Below are positions 36,743-48,764 of a stretch of DNA of 64,000 nt, in pieces. The number at the start of each line of letters is the position of its first letter. Within the stretch, counting starts at the first letter, position 1. The position numbers were made by a program, and so were the translations under genes. The stretch is from assembly GCA_900074885.1 (NCBI GenBank), contig FJUW01000067.1, forward strand, positions 62,001 to 126,000. The letters run 5' to 3'. This stretch comes from Rhynchosporium graminicola. Lineage: Eukaryota > Ascomycota > Leotiomycetes > Helotiales > Ploettnerulaceae. A model generated the notes under the pieces. That model was not told the DNA's origin and did no database searches. It worked only from the letters and a program-made list of their open reading frames with translations.

Positions 36743-36764
36743 CCCCTATATCCAGCTTTTACTG
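36743..36764 (-). repeat. Right terminal inverted repeat of the MITE
   Basis: 22 bp, exact reverse complement of 36120-36141, followed by TA. Confidence 0.9.
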
Positions 36765-36766
36765 TA

Positions 36767-37284
36767 TATGCGATAGTTTTGTGAATCTGAAAACCTCAAA
36801 TATCGCTAATAATTAGCTGACGATTGTATCAAAGACGAAGTTGACCGGCCTCGAGGCATACTCATCATACATATGACATGCACTTTCGTTAGTGGGGCTT
36901 TTCTACTATTTACCGACTTGTGAATTCTTCGAAATGGGAAATGGTAGATGCAAAGAGGTATATTCTGGTGAAATGGCTTCGAGTCCGTAAGCGACAAAGC
37001 GAAAGTAGTTTTCCAAATGATTTCGATTGAATAGAGGCAGTTGACGTTTATACATGACAAACTCAGGTAGAAGACCAAAGATCAACTTTGAAAATAGAAA
37101 CCCCTTACCAAGAGCGGTAAAGCTCGCTAAAGGTGGAATAAAGGTCGGGCCGCTCCACATCGGACGGTCAGCGTTTTCCGATGCGGCCGACGCCGACGCC
37201 ATCGAAATCGAGTCTGATAACTGGATACGTCTTCTCCATCAATCTGTTCGAAGTTTCTCGACAGCCATCGCTCAGCAAGCAAAG
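36767..37284. other. Promoter-proximal region of the P5A ATPase gene
   Basis: About 520 bp between the MITE and the ATPase start codon. An open frame (37054 onward) runs into the ATPase coding start in the same frame, but its upstream part has no match to the family, whose proteins begin close to the MARLVDNP start. Confidence 0.45.
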
Positions 37285-40200
37285 ATGGCTCGACTCGTGG
37301 ACAATCCGTTGATCGCTTCTGCGACCCTCCACAATCCTTGTGAGTAAACCCAAGATCAGTCTGTGTTAATAAAATAACTAATTCTTCGTAGTACCATTCT
37401 ATTTACATACCTACATTTGGCCCTTCGCTATCATTTGGCCTATCTTCTTCCGATACTACCTTTCAGACGAACTTTACTCGAAGCACATTGGCGCACAAGA
37501 ATGGACCTTTGTCTGGTGCGGCACAATCATTACTGCGCAGAGTTTGGTCTGGCTGTGCACGCACTGGAACGTGAACTTGAGATCACTCTTTACCTCGACT
37601 CCTGCTTCAAAAGTGCAGGACGCAAAGCTCATCAAGGTCATTCCAACAGCCAATGCCGGACAACCGGATATCTGCGACATTACAAGGGACAATGTAGGTC
37701 AACGTGTGCAGGGTAGAAGTTACAGTGCTAATCCAGACCAGGCTGGTGGCAAGTCTAATGTCTCCTTTCTCTTCCAAAAGCGCCGACACCTTTACGATGT
37801 CACAACCGGTTCTTTCTCCCCAATAGAATACGCGATCGATGCTGAACCAAAGCCTCTCCTCGACCATTTCCAGAAGTCGCGAGGAATATCCACAGCCACC
37901 GAGCTCACAAGAATCCAGCAACATTATGGCGACAACACTTTCGACATTCCGGTGCCAAGCTTCACTGAGCTCTTCAAAGAACATGCCGTTGCGCCATTCT
38001 TCGTATTCCAAATCTTCTGTGTGGGGTTGTGGATGTTGGATGAGTACTGGTATTTCTCTCTATTCACACTCTTCATGTTAGTGGTTTTCGAGAGCACTGT
38101 CGTGTGGCAACGACAACGTACACTGAACGAATTCCGCGGAATGGCTATCAAACCTTACGACCTCTGGGTGTACCGATTGAACAATTGGGAAGAGACCCAG
38201 AGCGACAAGCTTCTTCCCGGGGACCTGGTCTCTGTTGGACGTACGAAGGATGACAGTGGAGTTGCATGTGATATGCTGTTGGTAGAAGGAAGCGCTATTG
38301 TGAACGAGGCCATGCTTTCTGGAGAGAGTACACCTTTATTAAAGGACTCGGTACAGCTCCGTCCATCTGACGCAAATCTGGAACCCGAAGGACTCGACAA
38401 GAACTCGTTCCTTTACGGAGGTACCAAGGTTCTTCAAATCACACATGGAAACAGCGACGAAGAAAGGCCAAAATTGGTCTCCGGTGTTCCAGCACCACCC
38501 GATAATGGCGCCATGGCTATCGTCGTCAAGACTGGATTTGAGACATCGCAGGGCAGCTTGGTGCGGACCATGATTTATTCTACAGAGCGTGTTTCGGCAA
38601 ACAATGCCGAGGCGCTTCTCTTCATCCTCTTCCTTTTGGTCTTCGCAATTGCCGCTTCTTGGTACGTCTGGGATGAGGGTGTGAAAAAGGACAGAAAACG
38701 ATCGAAGTTGCTCCTGGACTGCGTCTTGATTGTCACAAGTGTCGTGCCCCCCGAATTACCTATGGAACTCAGTCTCGCTGTCAACACTAGTTTGGCTGCC
38801 CTGAGCAAATACGCCATTTACTGCACCGAACCATTCCGCATTCCTTTCGCTGGACGAGTTGACGTTGCATGTTTCGACAAGACTGGAACTCTTACCGGAG
38901 AAGATCTTGTGGTGGAAGGTATTGCAGGACTCGGGCTTGGTCAATCCGGAACAAGCACCCCCCAAGAGAAAGATGGAGCCCACAGTCATATCACTCCAGT
39001 CTTGGAAGCTGGAATTGAGACCACTCTTGTTTTGGCAACGGCTCATGCTCTCGTGAAATTGGATGAAGGCGATATTGTCGGAGATCCCATGGAAAAAGCT
39101 ACTCTGTCATCACTTGGTTGGACTCTTGGGAAAAACGACATTCTTACTAGCAAGCATATGACTGCTGCAAAAGGAGCAAGCCAAGCTACAGCTACCAATA
39201 GTGTCCAGATCAAGCGCCGATTTCAATTTTCATCTGCTCTCAAGCGTCAAAGTTCGGTTGCTACTATTACTGCCCAACACCCTGAAACTGGAAAGAAGAT
39301 CAAGAGCACATTTATCGGTGTCAAAGGAGCTCCTGAGACTATCATGAAGATGCTGGTAACAGTCCCTAAAGATTACGAGGAAACTTTCAAGTACTTCACT
39401 CGTAAAGGATCCCGTGTTCTTGCGCTCGCCTACAAACATCTCTCCACCGAATCCGAAATTGGCTCTGGAAAGATCAATGAGTTGAAACGAGAGAAGGTTG
39501 AAGCCGATTTGCACTTCGCTGGTTTCCTGGTTTTGCATTGTCCTCTTAAGGACGATGCAAAGCTGTCTGTGCAGATGCTCAACGAGAGTAGTCACCGAGT
39601 TGTTATGATTACCGGAGACAATCCTCTGACCGCTTGCCACGTCGCTCACGAAGTGGAGATTGTCGACAGAGACGTCCTCATCTTAGACGCCCCAGAACAC
39701 GACGATTCTGGAGAAAACTTGGTTTGGAGAAGCATCGACGATTCGATCAGCATTCCTGTGGATCCATCTAAGCCAATCGACCCCAAGGTTATTGCCAACA
39801 ATGATCTTTGTGTTACTGGATATGCTCTTGCAAAATTCAAGGGTCAAGCTGCCTTGCCTACCATTTACAGATACGCCTGGGTTTATGCCCGAGTTTCTCC
39901 CAAGCAAAAAGAGGAGATCTTGATGGGGCTGAAGGACCTGGGATATCACACTCTCATGGCCGGTGACGGTACCAACGATGTTGGAGCTCTCAAGCAAGCC
40001 CACATCGGTGTTGCATTGTTGAACGGTTCCCAAGACGATCTCAACAGAATTGCTGAGCATTACAGAAACACCAAGATGAAGGAGCTCTATGAAAAGCAAG
40101 TTTCTATGATGAAACGTTTCAACCAGCCAAACCCACCTGTACCCATTCTCATTGCTCATCTTTACCCACCTGGACCTACCAATCCTCATCACGATGCCGC

Positions 40201-41351
40201 TGTAAAGCGCGAATCTGAGAAGAAAGGCACTGCTATTGCGATCAATGAGACAGCCGCATCAAGTGCTGTAGAGACAATTACTTCTCCTGCTGCTCAGACC
40301 ATCCTTGATGGCCAGAAGCAAACCCCAAATCAGAAGAAAGCTTCGAGCTTGGCTGACAAATTCACCCAGAGCATGATGGATGCTGAGATGGACGACGATG
40401 AGCCTCCAACCATCAAGCTTGGTGATGCTTCAGTCGCAGCACCTTTTACTAGCAAGCTTAGCAATGTCATTGCAATCCCCAACATCATCCGACAAGGTCG
40501 TTGCACTCTCGTGGCTACCATTCAGATGTACAAGATTCTTGCCCTAAATTGTCTTATCAGTGCGTACAGTCTAAGTGTCCTGTATCTCGAGGGCATCAAG
40601 TTCGGAGATGGTCAAGTTACGATCAGTGGTATGCTCATGAGCGTCTGCTTCCTGTCAATCTCCAGAGCAAAGTCGGTTGAAGGTCTCTCCAAGGAACGCC
40701 CTCAGCCAAATATCTTTAACTTCTACATCATTGGATCTATTCTCGGTCAATTTGCCATCCATATTGTAACCCTCATCTACATCGCCCGTTTCTGCGATAG
40801 ACTTGCCCCGTAAGTACAACCCTTTTCTTTGATCGAACTCCGCTGACAATAAATATAGTCGGGACTCCAACATTGACCTCGAAGGCGAGTTCACGCCTTC
40901 GCTGTTAAACAGTGCAGTGTACCTTTTGCAGCTTATCCAACAAATCTCGACCTTCGCCATCAACTACCAAGGCCGACCTTTCCGTGAAGCCCTCTCAGAG
41001 AACCGTGGCATGTACTGGGGTATCATTGGAGTCTCTGCCATTGCCTTCTCTTGTTCAACAGAGTTCATCCCTGAGATCAACGAGAAGATGAAGTTGGTTC
41101 CTTTCACATCAGAATTCAAGTTCACCATGACGAGTGTCATGATCGCTGATTATCTCGGCTGCTGGGTTGTTGAGAAGGCTTTGAAGATGCTGTTCAGTGA
41201 TTACAAGCCTAAGGATATTGCTATCAGACGACCAGATCAATTGGCAAGAGAGCAGAAGAGAATTGAGGATGCGAAACTGGAGCAGATGAGGTTGGAGGAA
41301 GAGAAGGCTGCGAAGCTGATCGAGGAGCTCGAGAAGCAAATTGCGGCATGA
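37285..41351 (+). CDS. P5A-type ATPase of the endoplasmic reticulum (Spf1-like)
   Basis: Exons are 37285-37339, 37392-40809 and 40859-41351, giving 1,321 residues, the usual P5A length. The family signature PPELPMELS in transmembrane segment 4 is at about residue 470, the actuator SGES at about 327, the phosphorylated Asp in DKTGTLT at 514 and the hinge GDGTNDVGALK at about 877. An acidic region (DAEMDDDEPP) before the C-terminal membrane segments and a charged coiled-coil tail (EEEKAAKLIEELEKQ) are also family features. Spf1-type pumps act in the ER, where they remove mislocalised membrane helices and influence manganese and calcium homeostasis. I chose MARLVDNPLIASA as start because Spf1 proteins begin this way. 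The next gene, also on the plus strand, is a vacuolar cation channel. Confidence 0.96.
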
Positions 41352-42017
41352 ATGTTACTTTGTAGAAAGAGTATAGACTTGCAGTAATATAGAATGTGTA
41401 CAGTAATGAGATCTTCTCTACCAATGCAGCCGTAATGTTTGTGATACCCGGTTCGGGGTTCTTTTCCCATTGCTGACTGTATCCAACATTCAGACATGCA
41501 TAAGTTAGGCATTTTCAAGCTTTCATCTCTCTTCCTGAAACCTCGACACACAACAAGTCCTGATTCGTGTTGAACAGAGTCAATAATATATCTCAATCTC
41601 AATACACATATCATCGTCGAATCATATGTGTGAATCTCAAACATGGCCCAACCCCAGCCAAGCCGACGTCATGTCGTTGCATTGCATTTTCCTTACCGTT
41701 TATTGCCAAGATTCTGCTTCAAGATCAAGGAAGTGGAGAGCTCCCCTAATCGGAGATAACAGCCAAACCCAGGGCCAGCCTTCTCAAGCTTTTGCAAGTT
41801 TTTGATTTCGCTGAGGTTTCTGCTCGACATCTTGCGAATTACTGTCTCTTGTCTTTGCTAAATAATTTCATTGCAAGATAGACAACATGGTACAATGGAA
41901 GAAACTGTTTGGTTTGGACGGCAGGCAAGTCAAGCTACCCCGCGACAAAAAAGAGCATTGCGTGCAATAGGTACTAACAGACCAAACCAAACAGCGCTGA
42001 CCAGCATCTGTGGAGAG
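41352..42017. other. Intergenic, between the Spf1-like and Yvc1-like genes
   Basis: 666 bp serving as terminator of one gene and promoter of the next. No domain-bearing frame is seen. Confidence 0.5.
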
Positions 42018-44184
42018 ATGAAGCTCGTCGCCGTGAGAATCCCTCTCTACACATCCAGTTACCTATACAGCTTTGTACCTAACAGTCCCCAGTCCTCCCC
42101 TCCTACCACGAAGACTCCATCCCGTCCGCCATCGCCGCGCCCGAAGTCACGAAAGTCGCTCTCCGTCTGCGTTACCTGATCGAAGAATGCATTCCCTGCG
42201 AGCTGGAAGAAGACAAGATCACCGAATCGCACAGTCGGATCATCACGCACAAAGTTATTGATGCAGCGCGCAAAGCCGGGCGGGTTGGAGATGAGGATCA
42301 TGGCGGATGTGTGGTATATGCGCTGCTGGTCAATAAGAGGTGGTTTAAGAAACAGGCGATGTTGGAACTTTGGGATGCGGATTTGCATAATGTAAGGGCG
42401 GTGGCTTGTGAGGTTATTGCGAAGCAGTTGTGAGTAGAATCATGGTGACTTCGTGGAGTTGTGGTTTCGGTGGTACGATTGGGCTGATTGAGATACAGGA
42501 TCGAAACAGAGGAGAATCAGGAATACCTTCTGCAAGATATTCTGTTGAAGCGCTACTCGATTATGATTGATGGGGAGCAGACTTCTCCTGCTAACGTCAT
42601 TGAACGAGCGGTCGATTTGCATGCCCTCAGAGTTACGGGCTCTTCTGGATACCAGGTTAGCATTCTCCCCCGGGATGCTTTCAAATGAGAAGCCCTGTAC
42701 AAGCACGGATCTTGCTGCGAAGGAAACCCAGCAAGAGTTGTGCTGATATTTCTTCGTAGAAATGCGTCAACTACCTCTGGCGTGGCTGGTTGATCCAGGA
42801 CGAGAATGACCCAAGCCGTTTCGTAGAATACAAACAGAAATCAGATACCCGATACTGGACACACGTCGACCCCGATCGGATGCGAGCTCCGGTCTACCAG
42901 AATGCGACTCAAGTTGTCTTCTCCGTAATCTACCTCTGTCTCTACACTGGAGCTATCAACACGGTCAACCCTACTGGAGATTTGGACGTTGTTGAAGTTA
43001 TTCTTTATATCTTCACATTCGGCTTTCTCTGTGACGAGTTTTCGAAGTTCTGGAAAGTCGGACGTTTCTATATTGGATTCTGGAATGTCTTCAATTTGAT
43101 TCTCTACGCTTTGCTCACTACGTCTTTGGTAACTCGATTCATTGCTCTTAGTCACCCGCTACAGGAGGATGGAAAGAGAGGTGGAAGGGAGGATTTCAAC
43201 GAGTTATCATACAATTTCTTGGGTAATTATTTCTTAGATGTGGCTAAAACTGTTAATACTGACTACAATAGCTTTCTCTGCACCTATGTTCTGGATGCGA
43301 CTCCTGCTCTACCTTGACTCCATCCGCTTCTTCGGTGCCATGCTTGTAGTGATAAAAGTCATGATGAAGGAATCGTTGATATTCTTCGCCCTACTTATCG
43401 TCATTATCATCGGTTTCCTACAAGCCTTCGTTGGTATGGATAATGCAGACAACAACAAAGATGTAAGCTCCCTCTCGCTCAATCCAAAATCCCTTACTGA
43501 CAGCACTAGGCGACCTCATTCATTCTCCAAGCCATGGCAAACGCTGTAATGCAATCTCCCGACTTCTCGGGTTTCGACAACTTCGCTCCACCCTTCGGTC
43601 TAATCCTCTACTACATTTTCGCATTCCTCATCATGGTCGTGTTGTTGAACATCCTCATCGCCCTCTACAACTCCGCATACGAAGATATCACCGACAACGC
43701 AATCGACGAATACATGGCCCTCTTCTCTCAAAAAACCATGCAATTCGTTCGCGCCCCCGATGAGAACGTCTTCATCGCCCCCCTAAATCTCGTTGAAATA
43801 TTCTGTCTTGTCCTCCCCTTCGAATGGTGGATGCCGCGCAAACAATACGCTAAGCTAAATGATTGGGTTATGGCTCTACTTTACAGTCCGCTTTTAATGA
43901 TCGCAGCGTGGTTCGAGACGAGAAGCGCCAATCGAGTCAGGAGCAATAGAACGAGAGGGGAGGAGGATGATGATACGGTTGAGGAGTGGGAACAGTTGGC
44001 AGGGGAACTAGATATGGAGGCCGAGGGCTGGAGTAAGAAGGTTGAGATGGTGAAGCCGAACATTGAAGAGGATCAGGCAACGGTGGAGGTTAAGGCTTTG
44101 AGGGGAGAAGTTCAGGAGCTGAAGGAGCTCTTGCTGCAGTTGGTCAATAAGAGTGGTGGGGAGAAGAATGGAAATGGCTCTTAG
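42018..44184 (+). CDS. Vacuolar TRP-like cation channel (Yvc1 family)
   Basis: Six exons: 42018-42032, 42086-42429, 42499-42655, 42760-43222, 43272-43462 and 43510-44184, giving 614 residues with all phases matching. The soluble N-terminus carries conserved blocks (RLRYLIEECIPCE, LWDADLHNVRA, LLKRYSIMIDGE). Membrane segments follow at about residues 223-240, 245-265, 272-293 and 327-385. Then comes a pore region (about 391-420, with MQSPDFSGFDNFAPPFG) and a last helix with LLNILIALYNSAYED. The tail is acidic and ends in a coiled coil. Yvc1 releases calcium from the vacuole in response to stretch and calcium. The first exon is only 15 nt, so the start (MKLVA) is the least certain part. Length and layout fit the fungal family. 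Confidence 0.93.
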
Positions 44185-46228
44185 TTTGTTGACTTGCTTT
44201 GTGTTGATGGTAATATCTGAATAGGAGATGGTGGGATCTGATCAGATTGTATTGAGACGATTGGTCGCATAGTAATGAACTACGGCCTAAGTATCTGTCT
44301 CTACTTGTGGTTTGATTATGGTGTGTAAGTCGTAAGTAGAAGCGGAAAATTGACTTGCAATTGAATTTTTGGGACAGCCGACCTCGTCTTCGGAGAAGCT
44401 TCTTGTTTTCTGTGGGCTTAGTGCTCAGTACTGTACCACTCAATCCGGGCTCCTTGATACCGATGTTCAGTTATCTTGATGCCCTGCAGCGCAGATGGTT
44501 TCGAACATAATTAGTTCACATCAGCTCGTCACCTCGCTGAACTCTACTCCAGAAATGCTTTTCAAACCCCATCTCATCCATTCGACACTTCTTGAGATCA
44601 TACATGTCGTGCATCTTGTGGCATGTGTGGCAGTGCAGAACATGTTACACCTCGAGGACCCGTTGCTCTGCGCTGAGTGTAGTAGCCTATAGTGTCTTCT
44701 TATGATGTCTTCTTCCTTCTCATTCTCTTCTTCGTGCATGCTCTGATGATGACTATCCCTTCGAAGCTGAGTCCGTATACGCGACCAATGGGAATCGAGA
44801 TTCGGGAGACGGCTAGGAAGCAGTTAAAGACCTTGATTTAGACGATAATTTGGAACTGGCCGAAGAAGTGGAAGGGAAAGAGAGGTGGGATTGGATAAAG
44901 TTGAGGATTTCAACAGCGAGGAGAGAGCATGACAGGGAAGTTTCAAGATGGTGTTGAGGCGTAGGAAGTCACTGATCTGGTGGTTGGAGCTGCGCTGCTT
45001 GACAGCGCGAGCGGGTACGGAGAACTTCGATCCGTGTTTTGAGTCAGGGTGTAGTCGCGTTTAGATAGGTCGTTTGAAATGGTATACTTCCATCTGTCAT
45101 GATCTTAGACGAGAGTGCCGTCCAAGCTATCCATAGCCTCAGAAAGTGGGGGATTTCAGTGAAGCCGATGTTACCGTGGCTAGAAACAAGATGTAGAGAA
45201 TCAATTTCGCCTGTCTAGAATACACTTAAATTAAATCACAGGATATATGTCCGTGACATTTATTAGACAATCAACATCGAGCATGAAGTGGTGTCCTGAG
45301 GTCCTGATCCGCAACCTTAGTCCGGGAGTCCGGCATCCATTACCGAGGCATCTAGCTAAGTAATAGCCGATCCCAAGAATTAAGCGAATAACAACAATGA
45401 AATCTCAGCGCAAAGAATGTCAATCGACATCGCCGATCGTGTTCACCAGAAATTAGAAGACTCCAGTTACCTCAGAATTCCTCGGTCTGGAGACTAAACT
45501 ATCGAATCTTCCTATGTCGAACACGAATTGACGATGTTACCACGGTAGACTCCAGCTACACTTCACTTCCCTCTTAAGATATGCCTGTACCTTTTAATAC
45601 CACGAAAATATCTGAGGACATTACTAAAACTGAATTTCAATTTCATAAAACCCATCTGAAATATTGCTTCTGGAACATCATCATCGTCACGCGATTTCCC
45701 ACTATTTCAACATCGTACTGGCTATCAAGAAGATCGTTGGCATGGAGGAGATGCAGCCAGTCACAACGAAAGCTGGTCTCTGGCAAATAACAGAAGTTCT
45801 GAAGCTCGCTGGCACCTACCCGTGTCACACTATATGCTATTCACGGAACGATGGAAGCAATTTAAAATTAGAGCTATAACAACACATAGTTGTGCAAGTA
45901 TGATTTGTGACCCGATAGTTCACTGCGGTTTAGGATCTAGGCTAAGTTGACGGAGATTGAGTAAGGAAAACATAGGGAGAATGTCAGCTATACCGGTGTT
46001 ACTCTTCATAACAGCTTCGAAATCAACGGTTCCTTCACCTAAATACCTGAAAGGCCACATTGAACACTCACCCACATACTTATCTGTAAGACAACGTTAG
46101 ATTACCAGTGATGGGGCGCAAAGTTTTTAACGCGGAAGTCAGAGTCACATACCAAAGATCTTGTAGGATTGTTCCGAGATATTTTTACTCGCAAAGTGAC
46201 CTACCACTGCGTACTATTACTAATACAA
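44185..46228. other. Intergenic, no supported gene
   Basis: 2.0 kb between the 3' ends of the plus-strand channel gene and the minus-strand secreted-protein gene. Only short unremarkable frames are present, and I see no RNA gene or repeat. Confidence 0.5.
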
Positions 46229-47330
46229 TTATGAAATGATGCTTCCAAAACCTTCTGCCGTATGGCAATCAGGTCTGTGACTCATAGAGAGATTAAAGGT
46301 AGCCGTCGTCGTTGGAGTAGGTGTACTGTCCTTGGCCTTTGTTATCTCAGGGAGTAGAGCTACTGTAGCACTAGCTGCAGTTATAGTGTAGTGCTCGTGA
46401 TCGACCTTTCCGTCAAAGCGATGGGTATACCTGCTACCCCACCAGCTGATAACATTGGTACTTGTGGGTGGTGTAAGGAGTGTGCCAGGGTTATTTGTAA
46501 TCAAGGCTGTCGTGCCTGTCTTCCACTCTTGGCTAAACACCTTGGAATAATCTCCCGCGAGATAAGTCAGAGGCTTGTTCACTTTGTCGATGGACAGAGG
46601 AAACTTGATCTCAACGCAATGTCCTCCCAAAATGAAATCATCGCAGCCGAGGGAGTCAAATCCAAGTTTTCTAGTCGTCTCCCAAAGATAGTCGCGGCCA
46701 ATCCAGTAAGGGTCGGCTTTGGGACAAATCGCGTCGACACTTGAGGCAATCAGCTTTCGTTTGTACGAATGATAGGTTGGTCTGTAAGCAGCAGGTGATA
46801 GCTCACACGGCGTAAGATTCACTAACTTGACAGCACTTGCATCGGTAGTATTCGGCAACTCCAGTCATTGTTTTCTTCTTCTTTGCTGCGTCTCGACAAG
46901 CCTTTGCATGTTTTTTTGCCTCATCCCAAGCGTTTACAACCATTCCAAAGTTGCAAGAGCAGTCATTCGTTGCATTCAAAGGGCTTGGGAAGTAAGGTAT
47001 TTCGATTCGTTTACTGCACCAATTGTGGTAGTTGATAGCAATTTGTTGATACTGGCAGGTGTTAACCTGCGTAGAGTCAGAAAGAAGAGATCACTGGCGT
47101 ACTCGTCATACCTTGTTCCAGCAATATGTGGCAAAACAGTTGATGTCTTTTTCAAAGTACCTGCACATGTGAACGCCATTCTTCCGCCCCACTCCGCCAT
47201 TCCCGGTGTAACATTCGACGAACTTGTCCTGGTCTACACAGCCTTCAACGTTCTTGAAGACTTCCATGCGATTATATTCAGCGGATTGCACAATGACGGC
47301 ATAACCGAGGAGGAAGAACGGTAGAATCAT
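46229..47330 (-). CDS. Cysteine-rich secreted protein, function unknown
   Basis: Exons on the minus strand are 47330-47112, 47066-46807 and 46739-46229, with introns of 45 and 67 bp. The phases agree and give 329 residues. The start MILPFFLLGYAVIVQS is a signal peptide. Cysteines are frequent in the first two exons (Cys-Ser-Cys, Cys-Lys-Cys-Cys). The third has ICPKADPYW, an ITNNPGTLLTPP segment and a Thr/Pro-rich tail. The order of a CxC block, a CxCC block, a CPxxDP block and a Thr-rich end matches my memory of a family of fungal secreted proteins without assigned function. The intron 2 join is supported because it makes a smooth AVVDAICPK sequence. It could be an effector or a wall protein; neither is shown. 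Confidence 0.75.
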
Positions 47331-48764
47331 GATGATTTCAATGACACACGTCCAAAAAATATTGTAAATGTACGTGCGGAGCAATTGGATGGATGCGAGA
47401 AGTGATTTATAGTAGAGTTGCGATCCACCAAAAAAGAAGATATGGAGGTAGAGAAACAAGATTTGGATGTAAAAACGGAAGGGAAGTGGAAAGGGAATTA
47501 TAAAGAGGGAGAGCGTGGAAGACGCTTGAGTTGAGTCGACAGGGAAGGAGAGACCCTTCAACCCAATTCGGAAGCGACTAACTTGAACAACTGGGCTGGC
47601 CACCTTCAGAGGCAGAAGTGCAGATATGTGACGGGATGATATAATGGATCAGATACATGCCGAAGCTGGCTGTCATGTCTCCATTATTCGATCTAATGAC
47701 GAAGATCCATCCGGTCTGGATGAGCTCTCTCTTTCTGACTCGAGTGTCCCTGGCTAGCTGGAGTTTAGCCACGAAGAAAGAATCTTAGGCATCGTCGTGT
47801 ACTCACCAGGCAATTAAGTTTGATGAATAGGTGTACAATGTGAGAAAAAAGAAGTGGGTTGTCAATGGCTAATAATCCTAATATATGTGTTTAAGCCGCT
47901 GTTCTCCTCGAAAACCTAACTGAAGTACCTGAACTGTATGGCCTAGACTTTTTGCTTACTACTGACAGTAGGAGAAATTGGAGGACACGGAATCTATAAT
48001 CAGCAGAAACGGCGTCTTCAACCACTTCTCCTTTTTAGTACGGCCTGAGCCTCCCGAACTGGCAAGTCCTTGCATCGAAGCGTTCGAAACCTGAGCTTCA
48101 AGGACGACACAGGTGGCCTTGATCTAGGGACTTCCTCGAGTCAGGATTTAGACTCGTCAGATTTCAGATATGCCCGAAGATGCTCTTCCAGGCAATTTAA
48201 TCAATGCCCGCTTTGGTAGAGTCAATGACTAGATATATTCAGGACACTGAGTATCTATCCTAAATGAGCATACAGATCTTCTGGTTCGGGTTCAACTCAG
48301 ACCAACAATCGCAATTTCACCAACATTGTCGGTGACATCGATAGCAAATTCAGAATCTTTGAGATGATACATTGATATCCTTAGGGGAACGAGAAGTCTC
48401 TTAACAATTTAAAAACAAGCACATCATCTAGATCGAAAACGGAAGAAAAGTATGAAGCCTGCAGGAAAAGTACTTTGCGAATTGGATGTTTCTGCTATTA
48501 TCGAGTAGTAAGTTTCGTTTTGTTTTTATCGTCGTCAAGATTTCTCGGGGGTTATAAGCTTAAGCTATTGACTAACCCGTAGCGGTTCAGATGAGCTTCT
48601 CCTAAAGCAAGATTGTTATCTTCTAAGCTAATTAGCATACATGACCTCAATTGAACGAGGGAAAGTCCATCAACTGTCATCTTTGGTTTCTATATACATC
48701 CACACATACACAGCCATCAGAGAGCGCAACGCTCTATACACTATCCAAGCTGTCATGTAAATAA
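47331..48764. other. Intergenic, no supported gene
   Basis: 1.4 kb upstream of the cysteine-rich gene and downstream of the metallopeptidase-like gene, so it includes the promoter of the former. I see no domain-bearing frame. Confidence 0.5.

Larger units (their letters stand above)
36120..36764. mobile_element. Non-autonomous Tc1/mariner-pogo-like inverted-repeat element (MITE)
   Basis: 645 bp bounded by perfect 22-bp terminal inverted repeats at 36120-36141 and 36743-36764. They begin CAGTAAAAGCTGGATA and end with a run of four G on the inner side. TA dinucleotides flank both ends (36118-36119 and 36765-36766), the target duplication of the Tc1/mariner superfamily. A CAGT start is typical of pogo/Fot1-like families. 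There is no transposase frame, so movement would depend on a partner element. It lies about 520 bp upstream of the P5A ATPase start and might influence that promoter, which is speculation. Confidence 0.85.

Noticed and set aside
37054..37284. In-frame N-terminal extension of the Spf1-like protein
   Set aside because: P5A ATPases start close to the MARLVDNP segment, and the extension has no match to the family pattern.
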